From: an uncultured Eudoraea sp.
GTDB taxonomy: Bacteria; Bacteroidota; Bacteroidia; Flavobacteriales; Flavobacteriaceae
Direction: 5' to 3'
DNA length: 64,000 bases
Assembly (NCBI RefSeq): GCF_947258925.1
Contig: NZ_CAMYKG010000004.1
Location: forward strand, 121,273 to 185,272
The position numbers and the translations under genes were made by a program. Shown piece by piece: positions 36,193 through 45,020 of this stretch (position 1 is its first letter; each line of letters opens with the position of its first letter). The notes under the pieces are model-generated. The model was given only the letters and a program-made list of their open reading frames with translations. It had not been told where the DNA came from and ran no database searches.

Positions 36193-37205
36193 ATGTTCAG
36201 CTGTTCTTTGTAATTTACCAGAAGGGCCTCGAAGAATTTTTTGGTTTCCATCATTGATGTTTCACTTCTTCCACCCGCTGCATTTATATGGCCACCTCCG
36301 TGAAAATGACTTCTTGCAAAATCATTAACAGAAAAACTTCCTTCAGACCGAAAGGAGATTTTAATAATCCCTTCTTCTTTATTTTCAATAAATATTACAG
36401 CAAATCGAATATTTTGCAGTGTAAGACCGTAATTAACAAATCCTTCGGTATCTCCTTTTTTATAGTTATATGTATCCAGTTCTTCCTGGCTCAAAGAAGT
36501 ATAGGCAGTATTATAGTCGTTTAGAATGACCATATTTCTCAAGGCACAACCCAATAATTGCAACCTATCAGGTGTATTGGTATCAAAGATTTGATTTTGT
36601 ACTTCAAAATTATTTGCACCTTTATCGATTAATTCCGCTACAACCCGGTGGGTTTGACTTGTTGTTGACGAATACTTAAATGATCCCGTATCCGTTACAA
36701 TACCGGCATACAGGCAATCGGCAATTTCACTTGATATTTTATGAACATCACCCATGGAACTGATAAAATTAAATACCATTTCAGAAGTGGAGCTCATTTC
36801 AGGATCTGAATATGTTATTTGAGCATAATCATCAGGAGCCTGATGATGATCAATCATTATAAAAGTAGTCTCGAGTTCCCCGAGTAACGGGGCCATTTGT
36901 CCAACTCTACCGAGTTGATTAAAATCAAGGGTAAAGCAAATGTCTGCTTCTTTAAGATACGCTAGGGAATCAGCATTATCTTTTTCAAAATTAAGGACAT
37001 TTTTTGTGCCGGGCATCCATTTTAAGAACTTGGGATAATCATTGGGTACGATGACCCTTGTGTCATGGCCGATAGTTTCAAGATAATGGCATAAACCCAA
37101 TGAGGAGCCAATGGCATCACCATCCGGATTTTTATGGGGAACAATTACTATTTTTTGCCGTTTTGAAAGCAGTGTTTTTATGGCCTTTACGTCCTCAGAA
37201 TTCAT
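36189..37205 (-). CDS. DHH-family phosphoesterase (NrnA-like nanoRNase/pAp phosphatase)
   Basis: Degrades 2-5 nt RNA and pAp. The DHH motifs are evident: G-D-A-I-G-S near residue 30, the LDFNQLGRVG region, IDHH near 118-121, and the C-terminal DHHA1 substrate motif H-F-H-G-G-G-H-x-x-A-A-G-G. Length (338 residues) fits NrnA. It heads the operon nrnA-gldI-PPIase and its -7 element abuts the ATG (leaderless type). Confidence 0.92.
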   Translation of the reverse strand: MNSEDVKAIKTLLSKRQKIVIVPHKNPDGDAIGSSLGLCHYLETIGHDTRVIVPNDYPKFLKWMPGTKNVLNFEKDNADSLAYLKEADICFTLDFNQLGRVGQMAPLLGELETTFIMIDHHQAPDDYAQITYSDPEMSSTSEMVFNFISSMGDVHKISSEIADCLYAGIVTDTGSFKYSSTTSQTHRVVAELIDKGANNFEVQNQIFDTNTPDRLQLLGCALRNMVILNDYNTAYTSLSQEELDTYNYKKGDTEGFVNYGLTLQNIRFAVIFIENKEEGIIKISFRSEGSFSVNDFARSHFHGGGHINAAGGRSETSMMETKKFFEALLVNYKEQLNI

Positions 37206-37210
37206 GCGCG

Positions 37211-37218
37211 CAAATATA
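37211..37218 (-). promoter_or_regulatory. -7 element of nrnA operon, abutting the ATG
   Basis: The minus strand reads TATATTTG, a full TAnnTTTG match, with five bases before the ATG at 37205. The predicted transcription start coincides with the ATG. Confidence 0.55.
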
Positions 37219-37354
37219 CAATTAATTAGTTATTCTCTCTAAGATGAATTTTAAAAAGAGGCGATAACGGAAACTTTCAATTTATATCAGGCAATTAAAA
37301 GATTACTGTTACACATGATAAACAAATAGGCCAAAATTCCTTGTAATAAAAGAC

Positions 37355-37362
37355 TATTTTTG
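37355..37362 (+). promoter_or_regulatory. -7 element of the PhoD-like gene
   Basis: TATTTTTG on the plus strand, 20 nt before the ATG at 37383. No good -33 TTG at 19-21 nt. Confidence 0.5.
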
Positions 37363-37382
37363 TTTTTTAAATTTAGAAATAC

Positions 37383-38411
37383 ATGTACAAATTATTAGTT
37401 TACACCTTATTGCTTACTTTGATTTTTAGCTGTACCGCAAAAAAAGAGGCCATAAAAAATGAAGTTCCGGAGGCACAGATCACAATTGCTTTTGGTTCGT
37501 GTAACAAATACGATATGGAAAACCTCTTATGGGATGATATTAGAAAGGCAGAACCCGAACTATGGATCTGGGGAGGTGATATTATTTATGCGGACACCGA
37601 AGACGTGGACAAAATTAGTGCAATGTACAATGCCCAAAACAGAGTTGCAGGATATAAAAAATTAAAAAAAAGAACACAGGTAATAGGAACATGGGATGAT
37701 CATGATTATGGTTTGAATGATGGAGGGACAGAATTTATATCCAAAAAAGGCAGCCAACAGGCATTTTTAGACTTCATGGATGTTCCTGCAGATCATCCGA
37801 GGCGTTCCAGAGAAGGTATATATTTTGCCCACAATTATAACGGTAGTTTGGGTAGAATAAAAATAATTGTTCTGGATACGCGATATTTCAGGACGGCTTT
37901 AACTGAAGATACTGAAACTGAAAAACGTTACAGACCAGGTAAGTATGGTGAAGGCACACTTTTGGGAGAAGCGCAATGGAAGTGGCTCGGAAATGAACTG
38001 CGGACATCGGGTGCTGATTTTAACCTGGTGGTGAGCAGTATTCAGTTTTTATCTAACGAACACGGTTATGAATGTTGGGGGAATTTCCCACATGAGGTAG
38101 ACAGATTTAAGCAGTTATTGCTGGATTCAAAGGCGAAGGGAGTGATTATTCTTTCAGGGGATCGGCATATTTCTGAGTTTTCCAAAATTGAAATTCCCGG
38201 TCTTTCTTATCCTTTGATAGACTTTACAAGCAGTGGGCTCACGCATGCATACTCCGATTTTTCCGGGGAACCCAATCCTTACAGGCTGGGCGGGGTTATT
38301 GCCAAAGAGAGTTTTGGACTAATAAAGCTCAATATGATTACCAAAGAGGTTCAGCTTAAAATAGTTGAAAATGACGGGATAGTACCTCTTGAAATAAGAC
38401 AGAATTATTAA
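37383..38411 (+). CDS. PhoD-like phosphatase/phosphodiesterase lipoprotein
   Basis: Exported metallophosphoesterase of the alkaline phosphatase D superfamily. A lipoprotein signal ends at C17 (IFSC). The metal-binding blocks follow: FGSCN near 33-37, WGGDIIYAD near 58-66, TWDDHDYGLNDGG near 103-115 and LSGDRHISE near 255-263. Such proteins release phosphate from phosphodiesters or phosphonate-like compounds; substrate unknown. It has its own promoter and is followed by ndk after 49 bp. Confidence 0.88.
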   Translation: MYKLLVYTLLLTLIFSCTAKKEAIKNEVPEAQITIAFGSCNKYDMENLLWDDIRKAEPELWIWGGDIIYADTEDVDKISAMYNAQNRVAGYKKLKKRTQVIGTWDDHDYGLNDGGTEFISKKGSQQAFLDFMDVPADHPRRSREGIYFAHNYNGSLGRIKIIVLDTRYFRTALTEDTETEKRYRPGKYGEGTLLGEAQWKWLGNELRTSGADFNLVVSSIQFLSNEHGYECWGNFPHEVDRFKQLLLDSKAKGVIILSGDRHISEFSKIEIPGLSYPLIDFTSSGLTHAYSDFSGEPNPYRLGGVIAKESFGLIKLNMITKEVQLKIVENDGIVPLEIRQNY

Positions 38412-38413
38412 TG

Positions 38414-38444
38414 TTGTAGTTTGAAATAAGAAAGTGTATTTTTG
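38414..38444 (+). promoter_or_regulatory. Promoter of ndk
   Basis: TTG (38414-38416), a 20-nt spacer and TATTTTTG (38437-38444) match both boxes of the Bacteroidota consensus, 16 nt before the ndk ATG. Confidence 0.75.
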
Positions 38445-38460
38445 CGCAAAATTTTAATAA

Positions 38461-38880
38461 ATGACAGGTCGAAGAACTTTTACAATGATAAAACCGGATG
38501 CGGTTGAAAATGGTCATATAGGTGCTATTTTAGAAAAAATTTCATCTGCGGGTTTCAAGATAATAGCAATGAAGTATACACAATTGAGCCGACGTGACGC
38601 TCAGGAGTTTTACGCCATTCATCGTGATCGACCATTTTTTGGAGAGTTGATACAATTTATGACCAGAGGACCCATTGTTTCTGCAATATTAGAAAAAGAC
38701 AATGCTGTTGACGACTTTAGGGCTCTGATAGGAGCAACTAATCCGGCTGAAGCTGCAGAAGGAACAATTCGTAAATTATTCGCCAAAGATATAGGCGAAA
38801 ATGCAGTTCATGGTTCAGATAGTGATGAAAATGCTTTAATTGAAGGAAGTTTCCATTTTTCTGGAAGGGAGATCTATTAA
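38461..38880 (+). CDS. ndk: Nucleoside-diphosphate kinase
   Basis: Transfers the gamma phosphate from NTPs to NDPs. The 139-residue protein shows the family's opening (T-F-T-M-I-K-P-D-A), the R-A-L-I-G-A-T-N-P loop and the active H in N-A-V-H-G-S-D-S near residue 118. Start and length are standard. It is monocistronic; a convergent hairpin follows. Confidence 0.96.
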   Translation: MTGRRTFTMIKPDAVENGHIGAILEKISSAGFKIIAMKYTQLSRRDAQEFYAIHRDRPFFGELIQFMTRGPIVSAILEKDNAVDDFRALIGATNPAEAAEGTIRKLFAKDIGENAVHGSDSDENALIEGSFHFSGREIY

Positions 38881-38893
38881 ACGTCAGAACATA

Positions 38894-38923
38894 TAAGGTA
38901 ATTCTATCTTAACAATTACCTTA
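38894..38923. terminator. AT-rich hairpin between ndk and DUF721 genes
   Basis: A perfect 10-bp inverted repeat (TAAGGTAATT / AATTACCTTA) with a 10-nt loop sits between the convergent ends of ndk (38880) and the DUF721 gene (stop at 38916-38918, inside one arm). It lacks an obvious T run, so it may terminate weakly. Confidence 0.45.
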
Positions 38924-39209
38924 ACACGATATTCTTAATTAAATCCTTTTTCATTTCTTCATTGAGCATTTCAATAATTTTTGTTTTGCCATGACTAAGT
39001 TCTTCACGTAAAACTGATGAAGAAAGTGATACATAAAGGGTGTCATTTCGTAATTCAACCGCCGTGGTGTAATTATTCACACCATTGTCCATGATTTTCT
39101 CCCAGGCTTTTCGGACCATAACCTTATCCATACCTTTCTGCAATTTATTTTCCCTAATAAATTTATTTAAGGCTTCACCGAGTGAATGTTGGTTTTTCTC
39201 TTTGGCCAT
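38916..39209 (-). CDS. DUF721 (DciA-like) protein
   Basis: 97 residues with the DUF721 core: an N-terminal helix (LGEALNKFIRENKLQ) and a W-x-x-I/V-M near residue 32 followed by short beta strands (T-L-Y-V-S-L-S-S-S-V-L-R-E-E-L). DUF721 contains DciA, a replicative-helicase loader or recruiter; whether this short member has that role is uncertain. It overlaps the upstream small lipoprotein gene by one base, and the run starts with recF. Confidence 0.82.
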   Translation of the reverse strand: MAKEKNQHSLGEALNKFIRENKLQKGMDKVMVRKAWEKIMDNGVNNYTTAVELRNDTLYVSLSSSVLREELSHGKTKIIEMLNEEMKKDLIKNIVLR

Positions 39210-39628
39210 TACTTCTCTATACTAATGGGTTCAAATCTTTTGTAATGATAGGATATATCTTCCTTGTTTTTCACAACCAATATGCTTTCTGAAATCACCT
39301 CTATTTGTTCTTCCCAGGAACTTAGATCATTCTGGTAGCTCATCCAGAACACATCATCCCTCTCATTTATCCGGAATGATTCCGCATCGCTTGATGTAGC
39401 ATAAGATCCGTCTAATGCAGGCTGAACTTTCTTACGAAAACCCTTCATATTTTCATATTCAAAGTAATCAATAGTAGTATTTATGTCATAATCTTTGATT
39501 TCTCCATTGGGAAATTCAACTTTAACAATCTCCCAATATCCATTGATATGGTTTAGATCCGAAACCGATATTTTTTCGGCACACGCCATAAGGCAAAAAA
39601 TTGGTATTATTAATAGAAGCCTACGCAT
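39209..39628 (-). CDS. Small lipoprotein (lipocalin-like)
   Basis: 139 residues; the hydrophobic start ends in a lipobox with C16 (FCLMAC). The remainder has a G-x-W motif (GYWEIVKV near 29-37) and alternating strands, typical of lipocalin-like small exported proteins. No catalytic residues. It sits between recF (2 bp upstream) and the DUF721 gene with a one-base overlap, an arrangement I recall for Flavobacteriaceae. Function unknown. Confidence 0.7.
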   Translation of the reverse strand: MRRLLLIIPIFCLMACAEKISVSDLNHINGYWEIVKVEFPNGEIKDYDINTTIDYFEYENMKGFRKKVQPALDGSYATSSDAESFRINERDDVFWMSYQNDLSSWEEQIEVISESILVVKNKEDISYHYKRFEPISIEK

Positions 39629-39629
39629 A

Positions 39630-40709
39630 CTACAATTTAAAAATTTTATAGGACTGGTGTATAGATTTCACAACATTTTCTGTTCGTTCCGGATGGGTGT
39701 CGCTAATAAAAATTTGACCAAAATTTTCATTGTCAACTAAAGTGATAATATGGGTAACTCTATTTTCATCCAATTTGTCAAAAATATCATCCAAAAGCAT
39801 TATGGGTGTCGTTCCGGCATGTGACTTTAGAAACTGAAACTGTGCAAACTTCAGGGCAATTAGAAATGATTTTTGCTGCCCCTGACTGCCAAATTTTTTT
39901 ATGGGATAGTCTTCTATTTCAAAACGAAGGTCGTCTTTATGAATGCCGGAAGAAGTATACTGTAAGGCCCTGTCTTTCTCTAAATTCTTCTCTAAAAGAG
40001 ATAACAAATCCTGTGAGAATAATTTGCTTTCATATTCGATATTTACTACCTCCTGTCCCCCTGAAATAGCTATGTACTGTTCCTTAAAAATAGGGATAAA
40101 ATCTTCAATAAAAGCTGTGCGTTTTTTAAAAATACTTGAACCAAAATCGTTTAACTGTTCATTGTAAACCGCAATAGTTGTGTGGTCAAATGAATGATTT
40201 GCAGCAAAATATTTCAAAAGGGTATTGCGCTGCTGGAGAATTTTATTGTATTTAAGCAATGCCTGCAAGTATTCCTTATCTGATTGAGAAATAACACTAT
40301 CCACAAATTTTCTTCGAATATCACTACCCTCAAGGATTAAATCCCTGTCTGCCGGAGAAATAATAACCAAGGGTAATAATCCAATATGATCAGATAAGCG
40401 ATCATAGGCCTTATTATTTCGTTTTATGATCTTTTTCATGCCTTTTTTAAGGCTACAAACAATCTTTTCGTTCCTGTTGTTAAGGTCGAAAGAACCTTCA
40501 ATTATAAAAAAGTCCTCTCCATGTTTAATATTTTGTCCGGCTAGCGGGTTAAAGTAACTTTTACCAAATGCGAGATGGTAAATCGCATCGAGAATATTGG
40601 TCTTTCCTTTGCCGTTATCGCCCACAAAACAGTTTATTTTGGAATCGAATTCAAATAGCTGCGAATCAAAATTTTTATAGTTAACGAGGGATAAATTCTT
40701 AAGAAACAT
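39630..40709 (-). CDS. recF: DNA replication and repair protein RecF
   Basis: SMC-like ATPase loading RecA at gapped DNA with RecO/RecR. The Walker A motif (G-D-N-G-K-G-K-T-N) is near residues 29-37, the signature motif (F-G-S-Q-G-Q-Q-K-S) near 275-283, and the Walker B ([11 protein letters not shown]) near 306-316. The 359-residue length is standard. It heads the run recF-lipoprotein-DUF721 and diverges from the TPR gene with only 12 bp between, so promoters must lie inside the coding regions. Confidence 0.95.
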   Translation of the reverse strand: MFLKNLSLVNYKNFDSQLFEFDSKINCFVGDNGKGKTNILDAIYHLAFGKSYFNPLAGQNIKHGEDFFIIEGSFDLNNRNEKIVCSLKKGMKKIIKRNNKAYDRLSDHIGLLPLVIISPADRDLILEGSDIRRKFVDSVISQSDKEYLQALLKYNKILQQRNTLLKYFAANHSFDHTTIAVYNEQLNDFGSSIFKKRTAFIEDFIPIFKEQYIAISGGQEVVNIEYESKLFSQDLLSLLEKNLEKDRALQYTSSGIHKDDLRFEIEDYPIKKFGSQGQQKSFLIALKFAQFQFLKSHAGTTPIMLLDDIFDKLDENRVTHIITLVDNENFGQIFISDTHPERTENVVKSIHQSYKIFKL

Positions 40710-40721
40710 TAGGAATTAAAG

Positions 40722-41486
40722 ATGGCAACATATAAGAAAAGGGGTTATAAGCCTAAAAATAAAGCCGAGGAAAGAGAACTTGACTCTCAGAAAAGCGCAA
40801 CGGCAGAAGTTTTTAGCAGTCTGGACGAAAGCGCTTCCAGATCAGAACAATGGGTGGCGAGAAATCAAAACTATATCCTTGGAGTCATCGGTGTTATTGC
40901 GATTACTGTGCTCGGCTATCTTGCCTATAATCAGTTTATTCAAAAGCCTAAGGAGGTCAATGCCGCCAATGAGATGTTTTATCCGCAACAGTATTTTGAC
41001 CGGGCTCTGAATAACACAACAGATAAAGATTCGCTGTATACGTTAGCCTTAAACGGAGCAGAAGGTAAGTATGGATTCCTGGATATTATAGATGAATACA
41101 AGGGTACTAAAGCTGCAAACCTTGCAAATTATTCCGCTGGAATGGCTTATTTGAACATGAATCAATATGAAGATGCTATAAGGCATTTAGAAAACTTTTC
41201 TTCAAATGATGCTATCCTGGGTGCGTTAGCAAAAGGTGGAATTGGAGACGCGTTCATGCAATTAGGACAAGCTTCGGATGCTTTAGGATATTATGAATCA
41301 GCTATAGCACACAATACCAACGAATTTACAACCCCGAGATTTCTTTATAAAGCGGGGGTGACATCCATGGAGTTAAATGACAACGACAAAGCACTTCAAT
41401 ATTTTGAAAGGATTAAAGATGAGTTTGCAAATTCTGAGGAAGCCAAAACTATAGATGCATTTATAGGTATGGCTAAAAACAAATAA
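40722..41486 (+). CDS. Membrane-anchored TPR protein (YfgM/TPR_21-like)
   Basis: 254 residues: a charged cytoplasmic N-terminus (1-48), one membrane helix at about 50-68, and an exported C-terminal domain with about four TPR units (about 125-250). This layout resembles YfgM, which helps chaperone-mediated export. It is the first gene of a plus-strand run with ribH 3 bp downstream. Confidence 0.8.
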   Translation: MATYKKRGYKPKNKAEERELDSQKSATAEVFSSLDESASRSEQWVARNQNYILGVIGVIAITVLGYLAYNQFIQKPKEVNAANEMFYPQQYFDRALNNTTDKDSLYTLALNGAEGKYGFLDIIDEYKGTKAANLANYSAGMAYLNMNQYEDAIRHLENFSSNDAILGALAKGGIGDAFMQLGQASDALGYYESAIAHNTNEFTTPRFLYKAGVTSMELNDNDKALQYFERIKDEFANSEEAKTIDAFIGMAKNK

Positions 41487-41489
41487 TAA

Positions 41490-41966
41490 ATGGCCACGTC
41501 CAACAAAAATTTGTCAGTATATGACAAGAAAACAATCCCAAATGCGAAGTCACTTCGATTTGGGATTGTTGTTTCAGAGTGGAATTCAGAAATAACAGAG
41601 GCTCTTTATCATGGCGCTGAAGCTACCTTGTTAGATTGTGGTGCCATCCCCGACAATATTTTAAGATGGGATGTGCCCGGAAGTTTTGAATTGACATTCG
41701 GATGTAAAAAAATGATTCAGGAAAATGAACTGGATGCTGTGATTGCTATAGGTAGCGTAATAAAAGGAGAAACAAAGCATTTCGATTTTGTTTGCAGTGC
41801 TACTGCCCAGGGAATAAAGGATCTGAATATCCATACCCGTACCCCGGTTATATTTTGTGTTCTTACTGATGATAATCTGCAACAAGCCGTAGACAGGAGT
41901 GGTGGTAAACACGGTAATAAGGGCACGGAAGCTGCTATTGCGGCAATAAAAATGGCAATGCTTTAG
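41490..41966 (+). CDS. ribH: 6,7-dimethyl-8-ribityllumazine synthase
   Basis: Penultimate step of riboflavin synthesis, forming the capsid-like synthase. The 158-residue protein has the core signatures: F-G-I-V-V-S-E-W-N near 24-32, W-D-V-P-G-S-F-E near 58-65, the active-site I-A-I-G-S-V-I-K-G-E-T-K-H-F near 84-97, and the N-x-K-G-x-E-A C-terminal motif. It follows the TPR gene by 3 bp. Confidence 0.95.
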   Translation: MATSNKNLSVYDKKTIPNAKSLRFGIVVSEWNSEITEALYHGAEATLLDCGAIPDNILRWDVPGSFELTFGCKKMIQENELDAVIAIGSVIKGETKHFDFVCSATAQGIKDLNIHTRTPVIFCVLTDDNLQQAVDRSGGKHGNKGTEAAIAAIKMAML

Positions 41967-42115
41967 TTTAGACCTATTTCCTTCTTAGCTTAATTCCGGG
42001 CTAAAGTCTTCTTAGAATTTATTGAAAAATAGGGCAAATATGAAAGTTTTGCTCTTCCTTCTAAACTGTTAACAATTTTTGGGAAGGATAGCTCCCCATG
42101 TTTTTTGATTTTAAG

Positions 42116-42123
42116 TAACTTTG
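42116..42123 (+). promoter_or_regulatory. -7 element before the small membrane protein gene
   Basis: TAACTTTG matches TAnnTTTG and overlaps the alternative TTG start at 42121. It argues for the ATG at 42136, 12 nt downstream, and for an internal promoter driving the mutL run. Confidence 0.55.
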
Positions 42124-42135
42124 AACATTCAGGTT

Positions 42136-42426
42136 ATGGGAAAATTTTCAAAACTTAGGAAGAACAGAAAATACAAGTATACACCGCGTTATTATGACGA
42201 TAAGGGTGAAGGAAATCCATATAAAATTCAACCAAAACTTGATAAATTTCGAACTACTGTTGATGCTCCAAGAGGGTTAAAAGGAAAGTTCAGTAACGCC
42301 ATGGCCGATATGAGGACTTCCGGTGACCAAAACCTAAGATTAAGAATGTTAATTATAATAGCGATCCTTATCCTGATATTCCTGTATATCATCGATTTTG
42401 ATTTATCAATCTTCTTTTCAAACTAA
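42136..42426 (+). CDS. Small basic membrane protein (often labelled riboflavin synthase beta)
   Basis: 96 residues from the ATG at 42136: a strongly basic N-terminal half (R-K-N-R-K-Y-K-Y-T-P-R-Y-Y near residues 8-20) and a single C-terminal membrane helix (about 70-91). No lumazine- or riboflavin-synthase motif is present; the common database name probably comes from the adjacent ribH. The frame opens at a TTG at 42121, but a -7 element overlaps that codon. Its stop overlaps the mutL ATG by one base (TAATG). Function unknown. Confidence 0.8.
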   Translation: MGKFSKLRKNRKYKYTPRYYDDKGEGNPYKIQPKLDKFRTTVDAPRGLKGKFSNAMADMRTSGDQNLRLRMLIIIAILILIFLYIIDFDLSIFFSN

Positions 42427-44276
42427 TGGCAGATATTATCCAACTTTTGCCAGATCACGTGGCCAATCAGATAGCCGCCGGTGAAGTAGTTCAGCGACCG
42501 GCCTCTGTGGTAAAAGAGCTGCTGGAGAATGCTATTGACGCCGGTGCTACGACTATTAAATTAATTGTAAAAGACGGAGGGAAGACCCTGATCAAGGTTG
42601 TGGATGATGGGAAGGGGATGAGTGTGACTGACGCCCGGCTTAGTTTTGAGAGACATGCCACTTCCAAGATTAATTGTGCTGAAGATTTGTTTCATCTGGA
42701 TACCAAAGGATTTCGCGGAGAAGCCCTGGCTTCAATAGCTGCGATTGCTCATGTTGATATGCATACCTGCCTGGAAGAAGAGGAAGTTGGTACGCATATA
42801 AAAATTGAAGGCAGCAAGGTTTTATCACAAGAAGTTACTGTAAAGCCCAAAGGAACATCAGTTTCGGTCAAAAATCTTTTTTTTAATATTCCTGCCAGAA
42901 GAAAATTTCTAAAGTCTAATCAGGTAGAATTAAGGCATATAACCGATGAATTTCACAGGGTTGCCCTGGCACACCCTACGGTGCAATTCTATTTTTACAA
43001 TAATGGAGGTGAGTTATTTAACCTGCCACCAAGCAACTTTAGGAAAAGGATCGTACACATATTCGGTTTTAAAACAAAAGAAAAATTGGTTCCGGTAACG
43101 GAAGAAACCAAAGTTGTAAAGGTAAGCGGGTTCGTATTTAAACCGGAATACGCAAAAAAAAGCAGGGGGCAGCAGTTCTTCTTTGTAAATAAACGTTTTA
43201 TAAAAAGCCACTATCTTCATCATGCAGTGATGGCTTCTTTTGAGGGTTTGTTGAGACCAGATACCAGTCCCGGCTACTTTTTATACCTGGATGTTGAACC
43301 TTCTTCAATTGATATCAATATTCACCCTACAAAAACTGAAATTAAGTTCGATGATGAGCATACTTTATATGCCATACTCAAGTCAACGATAAAACACAGC
43401 TTAGGACAGTTTAATGTTAGTCCGGTTTTAGATTTTGATAAAGATCAGAATTTAGACACACCATATATGCTTCTTAAAAAACAGGCCCATCAACCTGGAA
43501 TTACTATAGATCATGGATTTAACCCATTTAGGGAAAGTGGATTCGAAAAAAGTGCAGGGCGATCCATGCTTAAGCCGTCATCCGGGGATTGGGAAAGTAT
43601 GTATGTTGGTTTGGAGTCCAAAGTTGGAATGGACGAAAGTTTCAGTACAGTACACCTGGAATCTGACACGATTACGGGATCCATATTCGAAGAAACACAG
43701 GGAGAAGTTGGGCCAGGTGCAACTACATTTCAATTTAGGAGAAAATATATTGTATCAACTATAAAGTCCGGGATGCTTATAATTCATCAGGGTAGGGCAC
43801 ATCAACGTGTTCTCTATGAGAAATTTCTAAAAAGCATAACCGTAAAGGAGACCTTGAGCCAGCAACTACTTTTTCCCCTAAAACTGAATTTTTCAAAAGA
43901 AGAAATATCGGTTCTGGAAGAAATAAAGGGAAGTTTGACATCTTTAGGCTTTTCATTTGGCCGTTTTACAGAGGACGAGCTTCAAATTAATGGAATTCCC
44001 CAGCTTGTTAATGAAGCTGAAGTAGGAATCGTATTAGATCAATTAATTTCAGATTATCAAATGGAGGTGAACAGAAATGGTTTTACACAATCTGAGGTTT
44101 TATCCAAAGTGCTTTGTAAATCACTTGCAGTGAAAACCGGTGAAATCTTAAATTTTGAGTCACAACAAGCTTTGGTAAATGCCTTATTTGCATGTAAGGA
44201 AACTAAAAGAAGTCCGTTTAACAAATTGGTCTATATTACGATAACCGGGACCGAGATTGATAATAAATTTATATAG
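42426..44276 (+). CDS. mutL: DNA mismatch repair protein MutL
   Basis: GHKL ATPase coupling mismatch recognition to repair. The N-terminal ATP motifs are intact (E-L-L-E-N-A-I-D-A-G-A-T near 31-42, D-D-G-K-G-M near 60-65, G-F-R-G-E-A-L near 95-101), followed by the P-A-R-R-K-F-L motif and a linker (about 330-430), then the C-terminal dimerisation domain. The metal-binding endonuclease motif D-Q-H-A-x2-E-x4-E is degenerate here (H454-Q-G-R-A-H-Q-R..E465), and the C-terminal C-P-H-G-R-P motif is absent. 616 residues is a normal length. Translation is coupled to the preceding gene. Confidence 0.95.
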   Translation: MADIIQLLPDHVANQIAAGEVVQRPASVVKELLENAIDAGATTIKLIVKDGGKTLIKVVDDGKGMSVTDARLSFERHATSKINCAEDLFHLDTKGFRGEALASIAAIAHVDMHTCLEEEEVGTHIKIEGSKVLSQEVTVKPKGTSVSVKNLFFNIPARRKFLKSNQVELRHITDEFHRVALAHPTVQFYFYNNGGELFNLPPSNFRKRIVHIFGFKTKEKLVPVTEETKVVKVSGFVFKPEYAKKSRGQQFFFVNKRFIKSHYLHHAVMASFEGLLRPDTSPGYFLYLDVEPSSIDINIHPTKTEIKFDDEHTLYAILKSTIKHSLGQFNVSPVLDFDKDQNLDTPYMLLKKQAHQPGITIDHGFNPFRESGFEKSAGRSMLKPSSGDWESMYVGLESKVGMDESFSTVHLESDTITGSIFEETQGEVGPGATTFQFRRKYIVSTIKSGMLIIHQGRAHQRVLYEKFLKSITVKETLSQQLLFPLKLNFSKEEISVLEEIKGSLTSLGFSFGRFTEDELQINGIPQLVNEAEVGIVLDQLISDYQMEVNRNGFTQSEVLSKVLCKSLAVKTGEILNFESQQALVNALFACKETKRSPFNKLVYITITGTEIDNKFI

Positions 44277-45020
44277 ATGGGAAAACTAAGCGATGCTATA
44301 AAGCATCTACTAATCGTAAATGTGTTGTTTTTTATAGCAACTTTTCTTTTTGGAGATCAGATGTATCAATTATTTTCGTTATGGTTTCCGGAAAATGAAA
44401 ATTTTGGATTCTGGCAGATGCTCTCCCATATGTTTATGCATGGCGGGTTTATGCATATTTTATTCAATATGTATGCGCTCTGGGCATTTGGCACCCCATT
44501 GGAACGCATGTGGGGAAGGAACAAGTTTTTATTCTTTTATTTCTCCGCAGGAATCGGAGCAGCGTTAATACATACCGGGGTAAATTATTACTATTTCAAT
44601 CAGGGGATAGAAGCATTGGTGAATTCCGGAATATCTGAAAGTCAGATTATAGAAATTATTTCAGGGGGTCAATACAGTCCGGATTGGTATAATTATGCAC
44701 CCAAGAGTGTTATTGATAATTTTTTAGGTGCCTATAATACACCTGCGGTAGGTGCTTCGGGGGCGATTTATGGTATCCTTGTCGCTTTTGGAATGTCTTT
44801 CCCTAATAGTGAATTATTCCTTATTTTTCTTCCAATACCAATTAAGGCCAAAATATTTATACCGGTGTTAATCGGACTAGACTTGTTTTCAGGGGTTACC
44901 GGGTATTCCATATTCGGTGATGGCATAGCGCATTTCGCGCATGTGGGAGGAGCCTTATTTGGATTCCTTATGATGTGGTACTGGAAGAAGAACCAGTTTA
45001 ATGAAAATCGATGGAATTAG
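44277..45020 (+). CDS. Rhomboid intramembrane serine protease, copy 1
   Basis: 247 residues with about six membrane helices. The catalytic serine is S161 in a G-A-S-G motif and the catalytic histidine H222 in H-F-A-H-V-G-G; the H-G-G-F-M-H-I-L-F-N stretch near 55-64 is the conserved loop-1 region. It starts directly after mutL's stop (no gap). Substrate unknown. Confidence 0.92.
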   Translation: MGKLSDAIKHLLIVNVLFFIATFLFGDQMYQLFSLWFPENENFGFWQMLSHMFMHGGFMHILFNMYALWAFGTPLERMWGRNKFLFFYFSAGIGAALIHTGVNYYYFNQGIEALVNSGISESQIIEIISGGQYSPDWYNYAPKSVIDNFLGAYNTPAVGASGAIYGILVAFGMSFPNSELFLIFLPIPIKAKIFIPVLIGLDLFSGVTGYSIFGDGIAHFAHVGGALFGFLMMWYWKKNQFNENRWN

